From Salinivibrio sp. ES.052 (GTDB taxonomy: Bacteria; Pseudomonadota; Gammaproteobacteria; Enterobacterales; Vibrionaceae), in assembly GCF_900141775.1 (NCBI RefSeq), contig NZ_FSRI01000001.1, forward strand, positions 962,251 through 1,026,250: a stretch of DNA of 64,000 nucleotides, in the 5' to 3' direction. The position numbers and the translations under genes were made by a program. Under the pieces are notes generated by a model. That model did not search any database and had not been told where the DNA came from. It worked only from the letters and a program-made list of their open reading frames with translations. Each line of letters starts with the position of its first letter. Position 1 is the first letter of the stretch. Below, piece after piece: positions 10,160 through 17,970 of the stretch.

Positions 10160-10300
10160 AATAACCCCTAATGCACTATAACTTTATATATGAGTGCAAA
10201 TAAAACAATCTACCTATCAATGAGTATTGAACTCCTAGCTAACTGTCATCTAAAGTCAATTAATGTAGGAAGAGGGGTGAAGTGATTTTTTCTGGTGGGA

Positions 10301-10334
10301 AAAATAAAACCGGCGAGGAAAGATCGCCGGTTTT
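10301..10334 (-). terminator. Intrinsic terminator after fabA
   Basis: An AAAACCGGCGA/TCGCCGGTTTT stem; read on the - strand it ends in TTTTATTTTT just after the fabA stop. Confidence 0.87.
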
Positions 10335-10345
10335 GTCGAGGGAAG

Positions 10346-10861
10346 CTAGAATGCAGATGTGTCTTGAAATAGACCCACTTTCAGATCTTTAGCAACGTAA
10401 ATTTCTTTATCATCAACGTAAACATGGCCATCACCGACACCCATTACAAGCTTACGGTTAATGACACGCTTCATATGAATTTCATAGCGAACACGTTTAG
10501 CTGTTGGTAATACTTGACCTGTAAATTTCACTTCACCGACGCCGAGGGCACGACCTTTGCCTTCGCCGCCAACCCAGCCTAAGAAAAAGCCAACTAATTG
10601 CCACATCGCATCCAGGCCAAGACAGCCAGGCATTACGGGGTCACCAGGAAAGTGGCAGTCGAAAAACCATAGATCGGGATTAATATCCAACTCAGCGATA
10701 ATTACACCTTTATCAAAGTCGCCACCTTGATCGGCAATATGGGTGATGCGATCCATCATCAGCATGTTCGGTGCTGGAAGCTGTGGACGTCCCGGGCCAA
10801 AGAGTTCACCTTGGCTAGATGCAAGTAAATCGTCGCGATTATAGGAATTTTGGCGTTTCAT
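10346..10861 (-). CDS. fabA: 3-hydroxydecanoyl-ACP dehydratase/isomerase FabA
   Basis: Dehydrates 3-hydroxydecanoyl-ACP and isomerises trans-2- to cis-3-decenoyl-ACP, the branch point of anaerobic unsaturated fatty acid synthesis. The 171 residues form a hot-dog fold with catalytic His70 (in [11 protein letters not shown]) and Asp84 (in LGLDAMWQ), both at the usual positions. The start is set by homology with E. coli FabA; AAGGAG lies 13 bases upstream, slightly far. The promoter carries a perfect palindrome likely bound by FabR. Confidence 0.97.
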   Translation of the reverse strand: MKRQNSYNRDDLLASSQGELFGPGRPQLPAPNMLMMDRITHIADQGGDFDKGVIIAELDINPDLWFFDCHFPGDPVMPGCLGLDAMWQLVGFFLGWVGGEGKGRALGVGEVKFTGQVLPTAKRVRYEIHMKRVINRKLVMGVGDGHVYVDDKEIYVAKDLKVGLFQDTSAF

Positions 10862-10894
10862 TATATCTAAACTGCTCCTTATTCAATTGCGAGC

Positions 10895-10923
10895 AGGTTA
10901 GCGTACACGTGTACGCCAAACAA
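10895..10923 (-). promoter_or_regulatory. fabA promoter with FabR-like operator in the spacer
   Basis: On the - strand TTGTTT and TAACCT are separated by exactly 17 bases. The spacer (10901-10917) contains the 16-bp perfect palindrome GCGTACACGTGTACGC at 10901-10916. FabR of gammaproteobacteria binds a GCGTACA...TGT-type palindrome in the fabA and fabB promoters, so repression by FabR sensing membrane unsaturation is the expected control. The assignment is from memory of the motif. Confidence 0.7.
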
Positions 10924-10929
10924 CTCGGA

Positions 10930-12585
10930 TCAGTACTGGCCAAACCAGTTTTTTAAGCGTTTAAACAAACTGTTGCAGCTTTGTTTTTCATCAGTATGAA
11001 AATGATTTATCCGATTAGATATTTTTCTCAACAATGTCTCATCGTCTTCTCCTGAGAATGGGAGACCCGTCACAATGGGCAGCGCTTGTTCGACATCGTC
11101 GACGGCCCAAATATGGAACTGACCCGCTTTGATTGCTTCAACGACGTCATTGCGTAGACAAAGTGATGAAAGATTCGTTTTCGGTAATACGACACCTTGT
11201 TGCCCGGTGAGGCCTCGATGCGCACAAACTTGATAATAACCTTCAATTTTCTCGTTAATCCCACCAACGGCTTGTACACGGCCAAACTGGTCAACAGCGC
11301 CCGTAATGGCGATGGCTTGATTAATCGGTTGTTGAGAGAGTGCGCTGACAAATGCACATAGCTCGGCCAATGAGGCGCTATCTCCATCTACTTCGCTATA
11401 GGATTGTTCAAACACAATCGAGGCGGAGTATGGAAGAGGATCATCCAGATTCAGGGCTACGCTTACAAAAGCCTGCATAATCATCATGCCTTTGGCATGA
11501 ATATTACCGGCTAGCTCTGCTTTACGCTCTACATCGGCAATATCACCGTCTCCGGAGTGCACAACACAGGATATCCGTGCGGGCTCACCATAACTCATCG
11601 GGTGACCAGGCACTTCTATGACTGTCAGCCCATTTATTTGCCCAATATGTTCACCGCGTGTATCAATAAAGACTTGTCCTTTATGGATGTCTTCAATGGC
11701 ACGTTCTGGCAAGTATGCGGCCCGTTGGTAACGACGCATAATTGCGGCATTGATTGCTTCACCATCTAGCATGTCATTAGCTGTCATGAGTGACTCCTCA
11801 AGCAGCTGTTGATACCAAATGGGGCTAAGAGGCATACGCAACTGGTCTTCACTTTCTCGCGCGCCGGCTTGCAGTAAACGAACCAACGCGGAATCTGTCA
11901 TGCTTAATGTTGTGAGTGTGTTGAGTATCCCTTTTAGCCAAGAAAAATAGGGGGTAACATTGCTCTCATTGAGCTCAATATCTTGTTCATATTCGGCATA
12001 GGCCGATAATCCGTCATAGAGATCCGGCTCATTGGTTTCAAAGTCCGCAAGCCATTGCCTATCACCCACCAAAACAAGGCGTACATCCAATGACTCATTA
12101 GGTAAGTCGGTAATTTGATCGGACCGGGCCGTTTGCCATGCCAGTTTTCCTGTGGCTAAAACCTGCTTGAGGCGAACCCAAACACGTGGCTGCTGAAGTA
12201 CATCAGCGACTTTCAATATTAATACACCGCCATTGGCTTGGTGAAGTAACCCCAGCTTTTTATATGACGCTGTCACATTTTTATTAGCATCATAAGCAAA
12301 GCCAAATAGTGTCGATTCTGTTACCGCATCGCCGATTAAAACGGGTCGGTTTGGGCACTGACTCGCCAACTCAGCCTGATAAGCATTAAGGTATTGCGGT
12401 AAATCAGCAGACATCACGGTAAGGCAACGTGTAGGGCACGAAGATGACATAAGCCAAGCTAGCGCGTGGGTTAAGCGAGACTGCAATGACAGTAGTGTGG
12501 CCGCCTCTAAGCGATCAAATTGTGCGATGTCTGGGGAAAACTGAGAATAATGTGGTTTGGCATCACGCCAATCAACTTCATGCAT
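10930..12585 (-). CDS. lonH: LonH (YcbZ) Lon-like protease
   Basis: Lon-related serine protease homologue of 551 residues (E. coli YcbZ 586). The C-terminal proteolytic domain is complete: the catalytic serine in GDSASLAEL near residue 400 and the lysine in GGINEKIEGY near residue 444, followed by VVLPKTNLSSL. The N-terminal half resembles YcbZ but shows no clear Walker A, so it is not a classical ATP-dependent Lon. In many gammaproteobacteria it sits between fabA and matP, as here. The native substrate is not established. Confidence 0.88.
   Translation of the reverse strand: MHEVDWRDAKPHYSQFSPDIAQFDRLEAATLLSLQSRLTHALAWLMSSSCPTRCLTVMSADLPQYLNAYQAELASQCPNRPVLIGDAVTESTLFGFAYDANKNVTASYKKLGLLHQANGGVLILKVADVLQQPRVWVRLKQVLATGKLAWQTARSDQITDLPNESLDVRLVLVGDRQWLADFETNEPDLYDGLSAYAEYEQDIELNESNVTPYFSWLKGILNTLTTLSMTDSALVRLLQAGARESEDQLRMPLSPIWYQQLLEESLMTANDMLDGEAINAAIMRRYQRAAYLPERAIEDIHKGQVFIDTRGEHIGQINGLTVIEVPGHPMSYGEPARISCVVHSGDGDIADVERKAELAGNIHAKGMMIMQAFVSVALNLDDPLPYSASIVFEQSYSEVDGDSASLAELCAFVSALSQQPINQAIAITGAVDQFGRVQAVGGINEKIEGYYQVCAHRGLTGQQGVVLPKTNLSSLCLRNDVVEAIKAGQFHIWAVDDVEQALPIVTGLPFSGEDDETLLRKISNRINHFHTDEKQSCNSLFKRLKNWFGQY
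12264..12276. other. Near-matS site (one mismatch) inside lonH
   Basis: ATGACGCTGTCAC differs from matS GTGACRNYGTCAC only at the first base. Confidence 0.35.
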
Positions 12586-12682
12586 GTCTATGATTACTGA
12601 CTAAGATTAGAATGGACAGAGTATAAAGGATAACACACGACGGTAATAGGATATCGCCTCTAACAAATGGCAAATTGCCAAC

Positions 12683-12690
12683 GGGTAGGG
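12683..12690 (+). other. KOPS octamer pointing to dif
   Basis: GGGTAGGG on the + strand, left of dif. It is oriented so that FtsK loading here would translocate rightwards to dif. Confidence 0.55.
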
Positions 12691-12734
12691 GGTGTCTTTC
12701 AAGTGTGTGATAATTGAACAGGCAGCGGGTTAGT

Positions 12735-12747
12735 GTTACGCTGTCAC
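12735..12747. other. Near-matS site just upstream of matP
   Basis: GTTACGCTGTCAC differs from the matS consensus at one base (third position) and ends 26 bases before the matP ATG, where bound MatP could affect its own transcription. Confidence 0.45.
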
Positions 12748-12773
12748 TATTAGGCGTGACAGAAGCTTGGCAT

Positions 12774-13223
12774 ATGAAATATCAACAACTAGAAAATTTA
12801 GAAGCAGGTTGGAAATGGGCCTACTTAATTAAAAAATGGAAAGATGGTGACGCTGTCACTAAATACATTGATCGTGACGAGGCAAAAGCCGCTGTCGACA
12901 CACTGTTAAGCCTGGAGCATGAGCCTACGCGAGTGCATCAATGGATTGATAAGCACATGGCGCCTTCATTAGAGAAAAAACTGAAACAAGCGATTCGTGC
13001 CAAGCGAAAGCGCCATTTTAATGCCGAACAAGAGCAAACACGGAAAAAGTCCATCGATTTGGATTATCGCGTATGGGAAAAACTCTCGCAGAAAGCGCAT
13101 GAACTTGATGCCACTTTGTCCGATACCATTGAGTACTTGTTGTCAGAAGCTAATCGCTCGGAGAGCGCAAATAAACAAGTGAATACGCTAAGGCAAGATC
13201 TGAATAACTTGCTGGATATGTAA
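12774..13223 (+). CDS. matP: Macrodomain Ter protein MatP
   Basis: DNA-binding protein that recognises matS sites, condenses the Ter macrodomain and links it to the divisome. The 149 residues include an N-terminal MKYQQLENLEAGWKWAYLIK helix bundle, the conserved RKRHFNAEQEQTRKKSIDLD segment leading to a ribbon-helix-helix domain, and a C-terminal coiled coil (SANKQVNTLRQDLNNLL). The ATG at 12774 matches the family start; 20 upstream in-frame codons are not homologous. An exact matS site lies inside its own coding sequence, and dif is less than 500 bp downstream of its stop. Confidence 0.96.
   Translation: MKYQQLENLEAGWKWAYLIKKWKDGDAVTKYIDRDEAKAAVDTLLSLEHEPTRVHQWIDKHMAPSLEKKLKQAIRAKRKRHFNAEQEQTRKKSIDLDYRVWEKLSQKAHELDATLSDTIEYLLSEANRSESANKQVNTLRQDLNNLLDM
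12847..12859. other. matS site inside matP
   Basis: GTGACGCTGTCAC is an exact match to GTGACRNYGTCAC and encodes part of DGDAVTK of MatP. Confidence 0.9.
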
Positions 13224-13255
13224 AACCTTTTGACCGATAAGCGAGCACTGTAGTT

Positions 13256-13546
13256 ATGGGTTATTTTTTACTGATTTCTTTTGCCATTTTTCTCGCATTT
13301 ATGTTGATCGACCGACCATTATTGGTCATTGCATTTAAAGATGGTCAGTTAGTGCGTCACAAAGGAAAAGTCCCGAAAGGTTTTTTACACGATTGCCAAG
13401 AGATTGCTAAGCGCCATCCGTTCACGGGCACCGTGAAAGTATATAGTAATCGTTTTAAGCCTGCGAAAGTTGTGTTGTCGCGTAGCATCGACAACCGTAT
13501 TCAACAGCGCATAAAAAACGTGTTCCCACACCAGTCATTCAAATAA
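13256..13546 (+). CDS. DUF3634-type small membrane protein
   Basis: A 96-residue protein with one N-terminal membrane helix (about residues 2-22), then a basic soluble domain with the segments FKDGQLVRHKGKVP, FTGTVKVYSNRF and a C-terminal QQRIKNVFPHQ. I recognise it as the Vibrio family DUF3634, of unknown function. It starts 32 bp after matP on the same strand and probably shares its transcript. The next feature downstream is dif. Confidence 0.72.
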   Translation: MGYFLLISFAIFLAFMLIDRPLLVIAFKDGQLVRHKGKVPKGFLHDCQEIAKRHPFTGTVKVYSNRFKPAKVVLSRSIDNRIQQRIKNVFPHQSFK

Positions 13547-13864
13547 TGTCGGTTGCTCGGTCGACCACGATACCTATTGGCTAAGGCAGAAGTGCCATAC
13601 TGGCTTGGCCGACCCAATAAACGTCGATGTGGAATATGTTGGCTGCATGACCAAATGACCCAATAGTACTTATAGACACCAGTGCGCATTATATATATTA
13701 TGTTAAATTACGTGTTGGGCAGTAACAACGATAGCCTATTCTTTGCATTAGTTTGCGCAGTTGGGTTTGTGATTGAACGTAATTAGCTATTTACCATAAA
13801 ATAGCTAATTACTACTTCTTTTAATCGTCATTACCCCAACTCGTTTGGTCTAAGTCGATTTAAC
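13547..13864. other. Intergenic region carrying dif
   Basis: These 318 bp lie between the convergent ends of the DUF3634 gene and the hybrid kinase gene. The only functional element recognised is dif; the flanks are AT-rich with no repeats of phage or IS type, and there is no second dif copy. Confidence 0.8.
13681..13708. other. Chromosome dimer resolution site dif
   Basis: The 28-bp site has an 11-bp XerC arm AGTGCGCATTA (13681-13691), a 6-bp centre TATATA (13692-13697) and an 11-bp XerD arm TTATGTTAAAT (13698-13708). The XerD arm is the canonical gammaproteobacterial sequence, and the XerC arm matches V. cholerae dif1 as I recall it. XerCD recombination, activated by FtsK, resolves chromosome dimers here. 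Nearby matP, matS sites and inward KOPS support the call. It marks the replication terminus. Confidence 0.95.
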
Positions 13865-15985
13865 TCAGTGGTAATTAGTAGATAGATCGACAGGCTGATG
13901 TGTATAAAGCACAGCGTTAAGGCTCGCTGCGCGTATCGGCTTCGTTACAAAATCATCCATCCCTGCACGGACACAGCGCTGTCTGTCTTCGTCCATCGCA
14001 TTCGCAGTTAAAGCGATAATCGGTTTTTTAAAACCTGATGCACGAAGCGCTTTGGTTGCGGCGATGCCATCCATTACTGGCATCGACATGTCCATCAGTA
14101 CAAGATCAAATTCAGTATGTTTAACATTTTCGAGTGCTTCTTCGCCGTTTGAAGCTAACACAACCGTGTGGCCTTGTTTTTCAAGCATCAATCGCACAAC
14201 CATCTGATTAGCCCGACTGTCTTCCGCCACTAAAATTGACATAGGTTGCACAGTTTCTACTGATACAGGCGTCTGAGATTGATGTCTCTCGGCATCTTGA
14301 GGTGTGGCAACTATCGGCAGACGGACGTAAAAGTCGGTACCTTTATGAAGTTCGCTCTCTACTTCAATACTTCCACCCATCATTTCAACGAGTTTTTGAC
14401 AAATGGATAAGCCCAGGCCTGTGCCACCAAATCGGCGTGTAATACTGCCGTCAGCTTGGGTAAAAGGTTCGAAAATTCGTCCAATTTGATGCTCATCAAT
14501 ACCAATTCCCGAGTCATTAACCCTTAGCATGAGCACGTCGCCTTCCGTATAGAGTGACACTGTCACTCCGCCATAATCGGTGAATTTAAGGGCATTGGCT
14601 ACGAGGTTAAGCAAAACTTGCGTAAATCGATTTTCGTCCATAAAAAGTGTTTCAGGGACTGACGGTGAGACTGAGGCTGACAAATAAATACGTTTTTTAT
14701 CCGCTCTCTCAATTAACTGTTGATAGACGTTAGTGACACTGTCACTAGGTTTCATCAACGATGGAGAGAGAGAAAAACGGTTTGACTCGATTTTCGATAG
14801 ATCAAGCACATCGCTGATTAAGGTCAATAGGAGCTGAGCGGATTTATCCATTTGCCCTACCCACTCTTTTTGTTCTGTGCTTAACCTCGAATGCTGTAGT
14901 GCATCAATTAGCCCTAATACAGCGTTGAGTGGCGTCCGTATCTCGTGGCTCATTACTGCCAGAAACTGCGACTTTGCGTTATTCGCTAATTCAGCTTGCT
15001 GACGTGCTTGTTGCAGTTCCACAACGCGGCGTTTGGTCGCGGTTATATCTTTAGCCGTCCCGCGATAACCCGCTAATTCTCCCCGTTTGTTATAACAGGG
15101 CCTACCTGACAGGCTAACCCAGTAATCATGGGCGCGAGATGTTATATGCCACTCGATATCACTGAATGCTTGCTCGTGATCGATGAATTGCTCAAGTTTG
15201 GCTTTGAGTTGTGAGTCGGATTTGATTTTCGTGAGTAAGGCTTCTGCATCAATATCGGCATCCGTATTGGGTGATGACAGGTAAGTCAGTTGAAACTGAT
15301 TATCAAGCTCCCAAAACCAGTCACTGGCCGTTTGTGCAAAATCTTGGAAGCGCTGACGGCTAGCATTTAGTTCTTGGGTTCGGCTACTAACAAGTGTATG
15401 TAAGCGATGTCGATAGTCGATGTCCATAATGGTACGTTCGATCAATGGGCGAAAACGGTCAATCACCTGTTGCGCTTCATTATTAAACGAGTCACGTCGA
15501 TGTGAGAGTAATATCAGCATGACTTCGCTATCGTTTACCGTTAAACCGCTGATCAGGGCGGTTCCTTGTTGGTAACTGGCATATTGATGCGTTAGACAAT
15601 GGAGCTCTTTAACCATGTCTGGCTTATAAATGGCAACAGTCTCTCCTTTTACACAACGACGAAAAACGTCTCCCGTTTGCCATGTCACGTTCTCTAGCAG
15701 ACGGTCGGTGGAGACTAAACACCGAAAAGCATCTTCCGTTTCGCGATTGCGGCTGAGTGTCACGGCACTATCGAAATTAACGTAGCGGTGGATAACGTCG
15801 AGCAGCGACGCAAATATATCAGTCTTTGACGTCGCCTCAGCCATGGCAGAGATCGCCGACAAAATCGCATCATTCTCTTCTCTTAAGCGTTTTTCTCTTG
15901 CTTCAACACGACTGAGTTCAAATAAGGTTTCCTGTAGAGACTCAGCGTCTGAGCGTTCAGATGCCGATAGGCGTTTCGACGTCAT
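13865..15985 (-). CDS. vpsS: Hybrid sensor histidine kinase, VpsS-like
   Basis: Cytoplasmic hybrid kinase of 706 residues with no membrane helix: an N-terminal coiled coil and GAF-like domain (about 15-190), a PAS domain (about 210-320, containing SDWFWELDNQ), HisKA with the phospho-His in SHEIRTPLN (about 346), HATPase with GTGLGLSICQKLVEMMGG, and a C-terminal receiver with Asp in LVLMDMSMPVMDG (about 630). No Hpt domain is fused, so phosphate must pass to a separate one; in V. cholerae VpsS uses LuxU. It lies 2 bp downstream of the FIST gene and is probably controlled by it. Confidence 0.82.
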   Translation of the reverse strand: MTSKRLSASERSDAESLQETLFELSRVEAREKRLREENDAILSAISAMAEATSKTDIFASLLDVIHRYVNFDSAVTLSRNRETEDAFRCLVSTDRLLENVTWQTGDVFRRCVKGETVAIYKPDMVKELHCLTHQYASYQQGTALISGLTVNDSEVMLILLSHRRDSFNNEAQQVIDRFRPLIERTIMDIDYRHRLHTLVSSRTQELNASRQRFQDFAQTASDWFWELDNQFQLTYLSSPNTDADIDAEALLTKIKSDSQLKAKLEQFIDHEQAFSDIEWHITSRAHDYWVSLSGRPCYNKRGELAGYRGTAKDITATKRRVVELQQARQQAELANNAKSQFLAVMSHEIRTPLNAVLGLIDALQHSRLSTEQKEWVGQMDKSAQLLLTLISDVLDLSKIESNRFSLSPSLMKPSDSVTNVYQQLIERADKKRIYLSASVSPSVPETLFMDENRFTQVLLNLVANALKFTDYGGVTVSLYTEGDVLMLRVNDSGIGIDEHQIGRIFEPFTQADGSITRRFGGTGLGLSICQKLVEMMGGSIEVESELHKGTDFYVRLPIVATPQDAERHQSQTPVSVETVQPMSILVAEDSRANQMVVRLMLEKQGHTVVLASNGEEALENVKHTEFDLVLMDMSMPVMDGIAATKALRASGFKKPIIALTANAMDEDRQRCVRAGMDDFVTKPIRAASLNAVLYTHQPVDLSTNYH
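14554..14566. other. matS site in the hybrid kinase gene
   Basis: GTGACACTGTCAC is an exact consensus match. A second site lies 179 bp away. Confidence 0.9.
14733..14745. other. matS site in the hybrid kinase gene
   Basis: GTGACACTGTCAC again, an exact match and the second copy within 200 bp, about 1 kb from dif. Confidence 0.9.
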
Positions 15986-15987
15986 GA

Positions 15988-17178
15988 TTAATCCTTATGA
16001 AATAACACAGCCGAGATCATTAAATTACCGTGAGAGAGCTCCCCTCCTTTGAATAAACCTTGCTCACCAAAAGTAAAAGGGCAAACAAAAGGCGCGTTAT
16101 ACAGGGCCATATTTATGTTATCAGCCACCTCATCTAAACGGTCTTTGACATGCAACATACATCCTGCGCAATAAATCGCTAGCCCGCCTAACGGCTCTGG
16201 CTTGTACAATGCGTGATCATTGGCGGATTCCACGACACGGCTAGCGCGTGAGATCAACCCTTCACTGGTGCCTGACATTAAATAAACAGACTGGCCAACT
16301 TCAAGCTGAGAAAATAGCGCCATATGACCTTGCTCATTAATAAACATCGGATGTGACAAGGTATAATATGGCAAACCATGTATGGTCCCCGTTTGGGTAC
16401 CGAGTGGATAGAGGGTCGATTGAGAAAACAGTGACTCTTCGCTATTAAACACTAATCCGGTTTCTGACTCATACCATTCTCTGTAAACGTCTGCAGCGGG
16501 TCGGTGGTTCAAACTGACTAATGTTCGACCTCGGACATCGGTGACCGTTGCGCGCTTTTTTGTCGCAGCATACCCTGAGTGGAATGAGTAACTCACACGA
16601 GCGGTAGGATAAAACACGCTAATCGCTATTCCAGACTGTGCGGTAGTGTGATTGTCAAAAATCGCCCACGGCCCACCAACAGTATCCGCCGCCGCAGAGC
16701 CACCGATCACGGGGACAGATACGCCCAACTCCTCACGGATAGCCGCTAATGTAGCCTCCTCATCGCCTGGCGTACTATGCAATGCGATCAATTTAGGTAA
16801 TTCACCACACCGTCCACTTTCTTTGATAGCCTGACTCAATGCGGTGCGAGCGGAATCTCGTACATGACGGTGAGCTTGATGTGTGACTAAGGAGGTACCG
16901 TATCCTCCCTTTTTATCACTGCAAGCCCACGCCGCCGCGGTGGGTCCACGGGTATAACCGCGTTGGGTCATTATTCCACCGCACGTGGAGCAGCCGATTA
17001 ATTGCACGCCCGGAAAAAGTGTGCACAAGGTGTGTTGCAGTAACTGGGCATCGTAGTGCTCTGTAAAATAGATCATTAAAAGCTTAGGCGTACTAAGGCG
17101 TGCTTTAATCATGCGAGCCAGGGTGTACGCTGCGTCTACTGCATCATCAGCTTGAGTTCGTGCTGTCGCTATTTTCAT
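15988..17178 (-). CDS. nosP: FIST-domain protein, NosP-like nitric oxide sensor
   Basis: A 396-residue cytoplasmic protein with FIST_N (about 30-220, including LIGCSTCGGIMT and HSTPGDEEATLAAI) followed by FIST_C (about 225-370, including GLAIYCAGCMLHVKDRLDEV). In V. cholerae the FIST protein NosP is a haem NO sensor encoded with hybrid kinase VpsS and inhibits its autophosphorylation; the same pair and order occur here. Haem binding cannot be read from the sequence. It is first in a two-gene operon with the kinase, and its start is supported by homology more than by a strong ribosome site. Confidence 0.82.
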   Translation of the reverse strand: MKIATARTQADDAVDAAYTLARMIKARLSTPKLLMIYFTEHYDAQLLQHTLCTLFPGVQLIGCSTCGGIMTQRGYTRGPTAAAWACSDKKGGYGTSLVTHQAHRHVRDSARTALSQAIKESGRCGELPKLIALHSTPGDEEATLAAIREELGVSVPVIGGSAAADTVGGPWAIFDNHTTAQSGIAISVFYPTARVSYSFHSGYAATKKRATVTDVRGRTLVSLNHRPAADVYREWYESETGLVFNSEESLFSQSTLYPLGTQTGTIHGLPYYTLSHPMFINEQGHMALFSQLEVGQSVYLMSGTSEGLISRASRVVESANDHALYKPEPLGGLAIYCAGCMLHVKDRLDEVADNINMALYNAPFVCPFTFGEQGLFKGGELSHGNLMISAVLFHKD

Positions 17179-17236
17179 ATTAACCGTTACAGGGGGAATT
17201 AGAACTAATCACACTGTTAATGATACAGATATCAAG

Positions 17237-17250
17237 CAATGAATTCATTG
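17237..17250. repeat. 14-bp perfect palindrome in a divergent promoter region
   Basis: CAATGAATTCATTG lies between the divergent starts of nosP (17178) and the SDR-like gene (17257). It could be an operator; no regulator is recognised. Confidence 0.35.
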
Positions 17251-17256
17251 AGCTAG

Positions 17257-17883
17257 ATGGCTGAAATAACATTCAAACTCACGTATCCTACTAGGCCATT
17301 TATATCCGATAGAGCGTCCAACATGGATTGTCGACCCGTCGCGCTATTAGGTGGTGCCTGCACTTTAGGCGCCACCATTGCTTATCAACTTGCCGCCAAG
17401 GGATACTCCCCTATTATTATCGACCAAGAGCAAGACGCTGCATTTGACATCGTTGCGGATGATCCTAGAGTTCGATTTAAAGCGCTCCCCAACCTTACCG
17501 TCTGTTCACTTCAAACCATCTTGAAGCAAAGTGTTTCACAACTTGCTCCAGTGACAGGCGTCGTCCTGATTTCTCCGCGCGGTAAACAATATATACAGCT
17601 TTTAGGATACCAAGAGTTAGATCTTTTTTGTCAGAAAGGCGCAGCTTGTGTGGCGGTATGTCCACAAGAAGCGCCTATTACGCATACACACAATGACATA
17701 AAGGATACAAGCTCTCTGCAACGGTTTAACAGTATTAGTTTCAGGTTGGATCACAGTATTAACACAGATGATGAAACATTATCGGACCGTAAAAAATGCG
17801 AAATTTTATCACCACTGGTCTGCTTTCTTCTGGAAAATGAGTCAAAATTCATTAATAAACAAGTTTTTAGTGTCGAAATTTAA
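17257..17883 (+). CDS. Degenerate short-chain dehydrogenase-like protein
   Basis: A 208-residue protein with a Rossmann start (PVALLGGACTLGATIAYQLA, glycine-rich turn) and a C-terminal SPLVCFLLENESKFINKQVFSVEI resembling the end of SDR enzymes. The catalytic Ser...YxxxK set is not visible and the middle is short, so it is either a non-catalytic relative or decaying. The ATG at 17257 lacks a good ribosome site; one at 17323, just before the Rossmann strand, is an alternative. The 3' half is more AT-rich than its neighbours. It stands alone, divergent from nosP. Confidence 0.5.
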   Translation: MAEITFKLTYPTRPFISDRASNMDCRPVALLGGACTLGATIAYQLAAKGYSPIIIDQEQDAAFDIVADDPRVRFKALPNLTVCSLQTILKQSVSQLAPVTGVVLISPRGKQYIQLLGYQELDLFCQKGAACVAVCPQEAPITHTHNDIKDTSSLQRFNSISFRLDHSINTDDETLSDRKKCEILSPLVCFLLENESKFINKQVFSVEI

Positions 17884-17890
17884 AAATTAA

Positions 17891-17926
17891 AAGATGCTTA
17901 CTTTAATAAATAAGCATCTTCTTTAT
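17891..17926. terminator. Intrinsic terminator after the SDR-like gene
   Basis: AAGATGCTTA (17891-17900) pairs with TAAGCATCTT (17911-17920), followed by CTTTATT. It lies between convergent genes and could act in both directions. Confidence 0.75.
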
Positions 17927-17970
17927 TAAAAGCCTGCTAGCGTTAGAAATAAGCTTTAAATCGTACTTTT

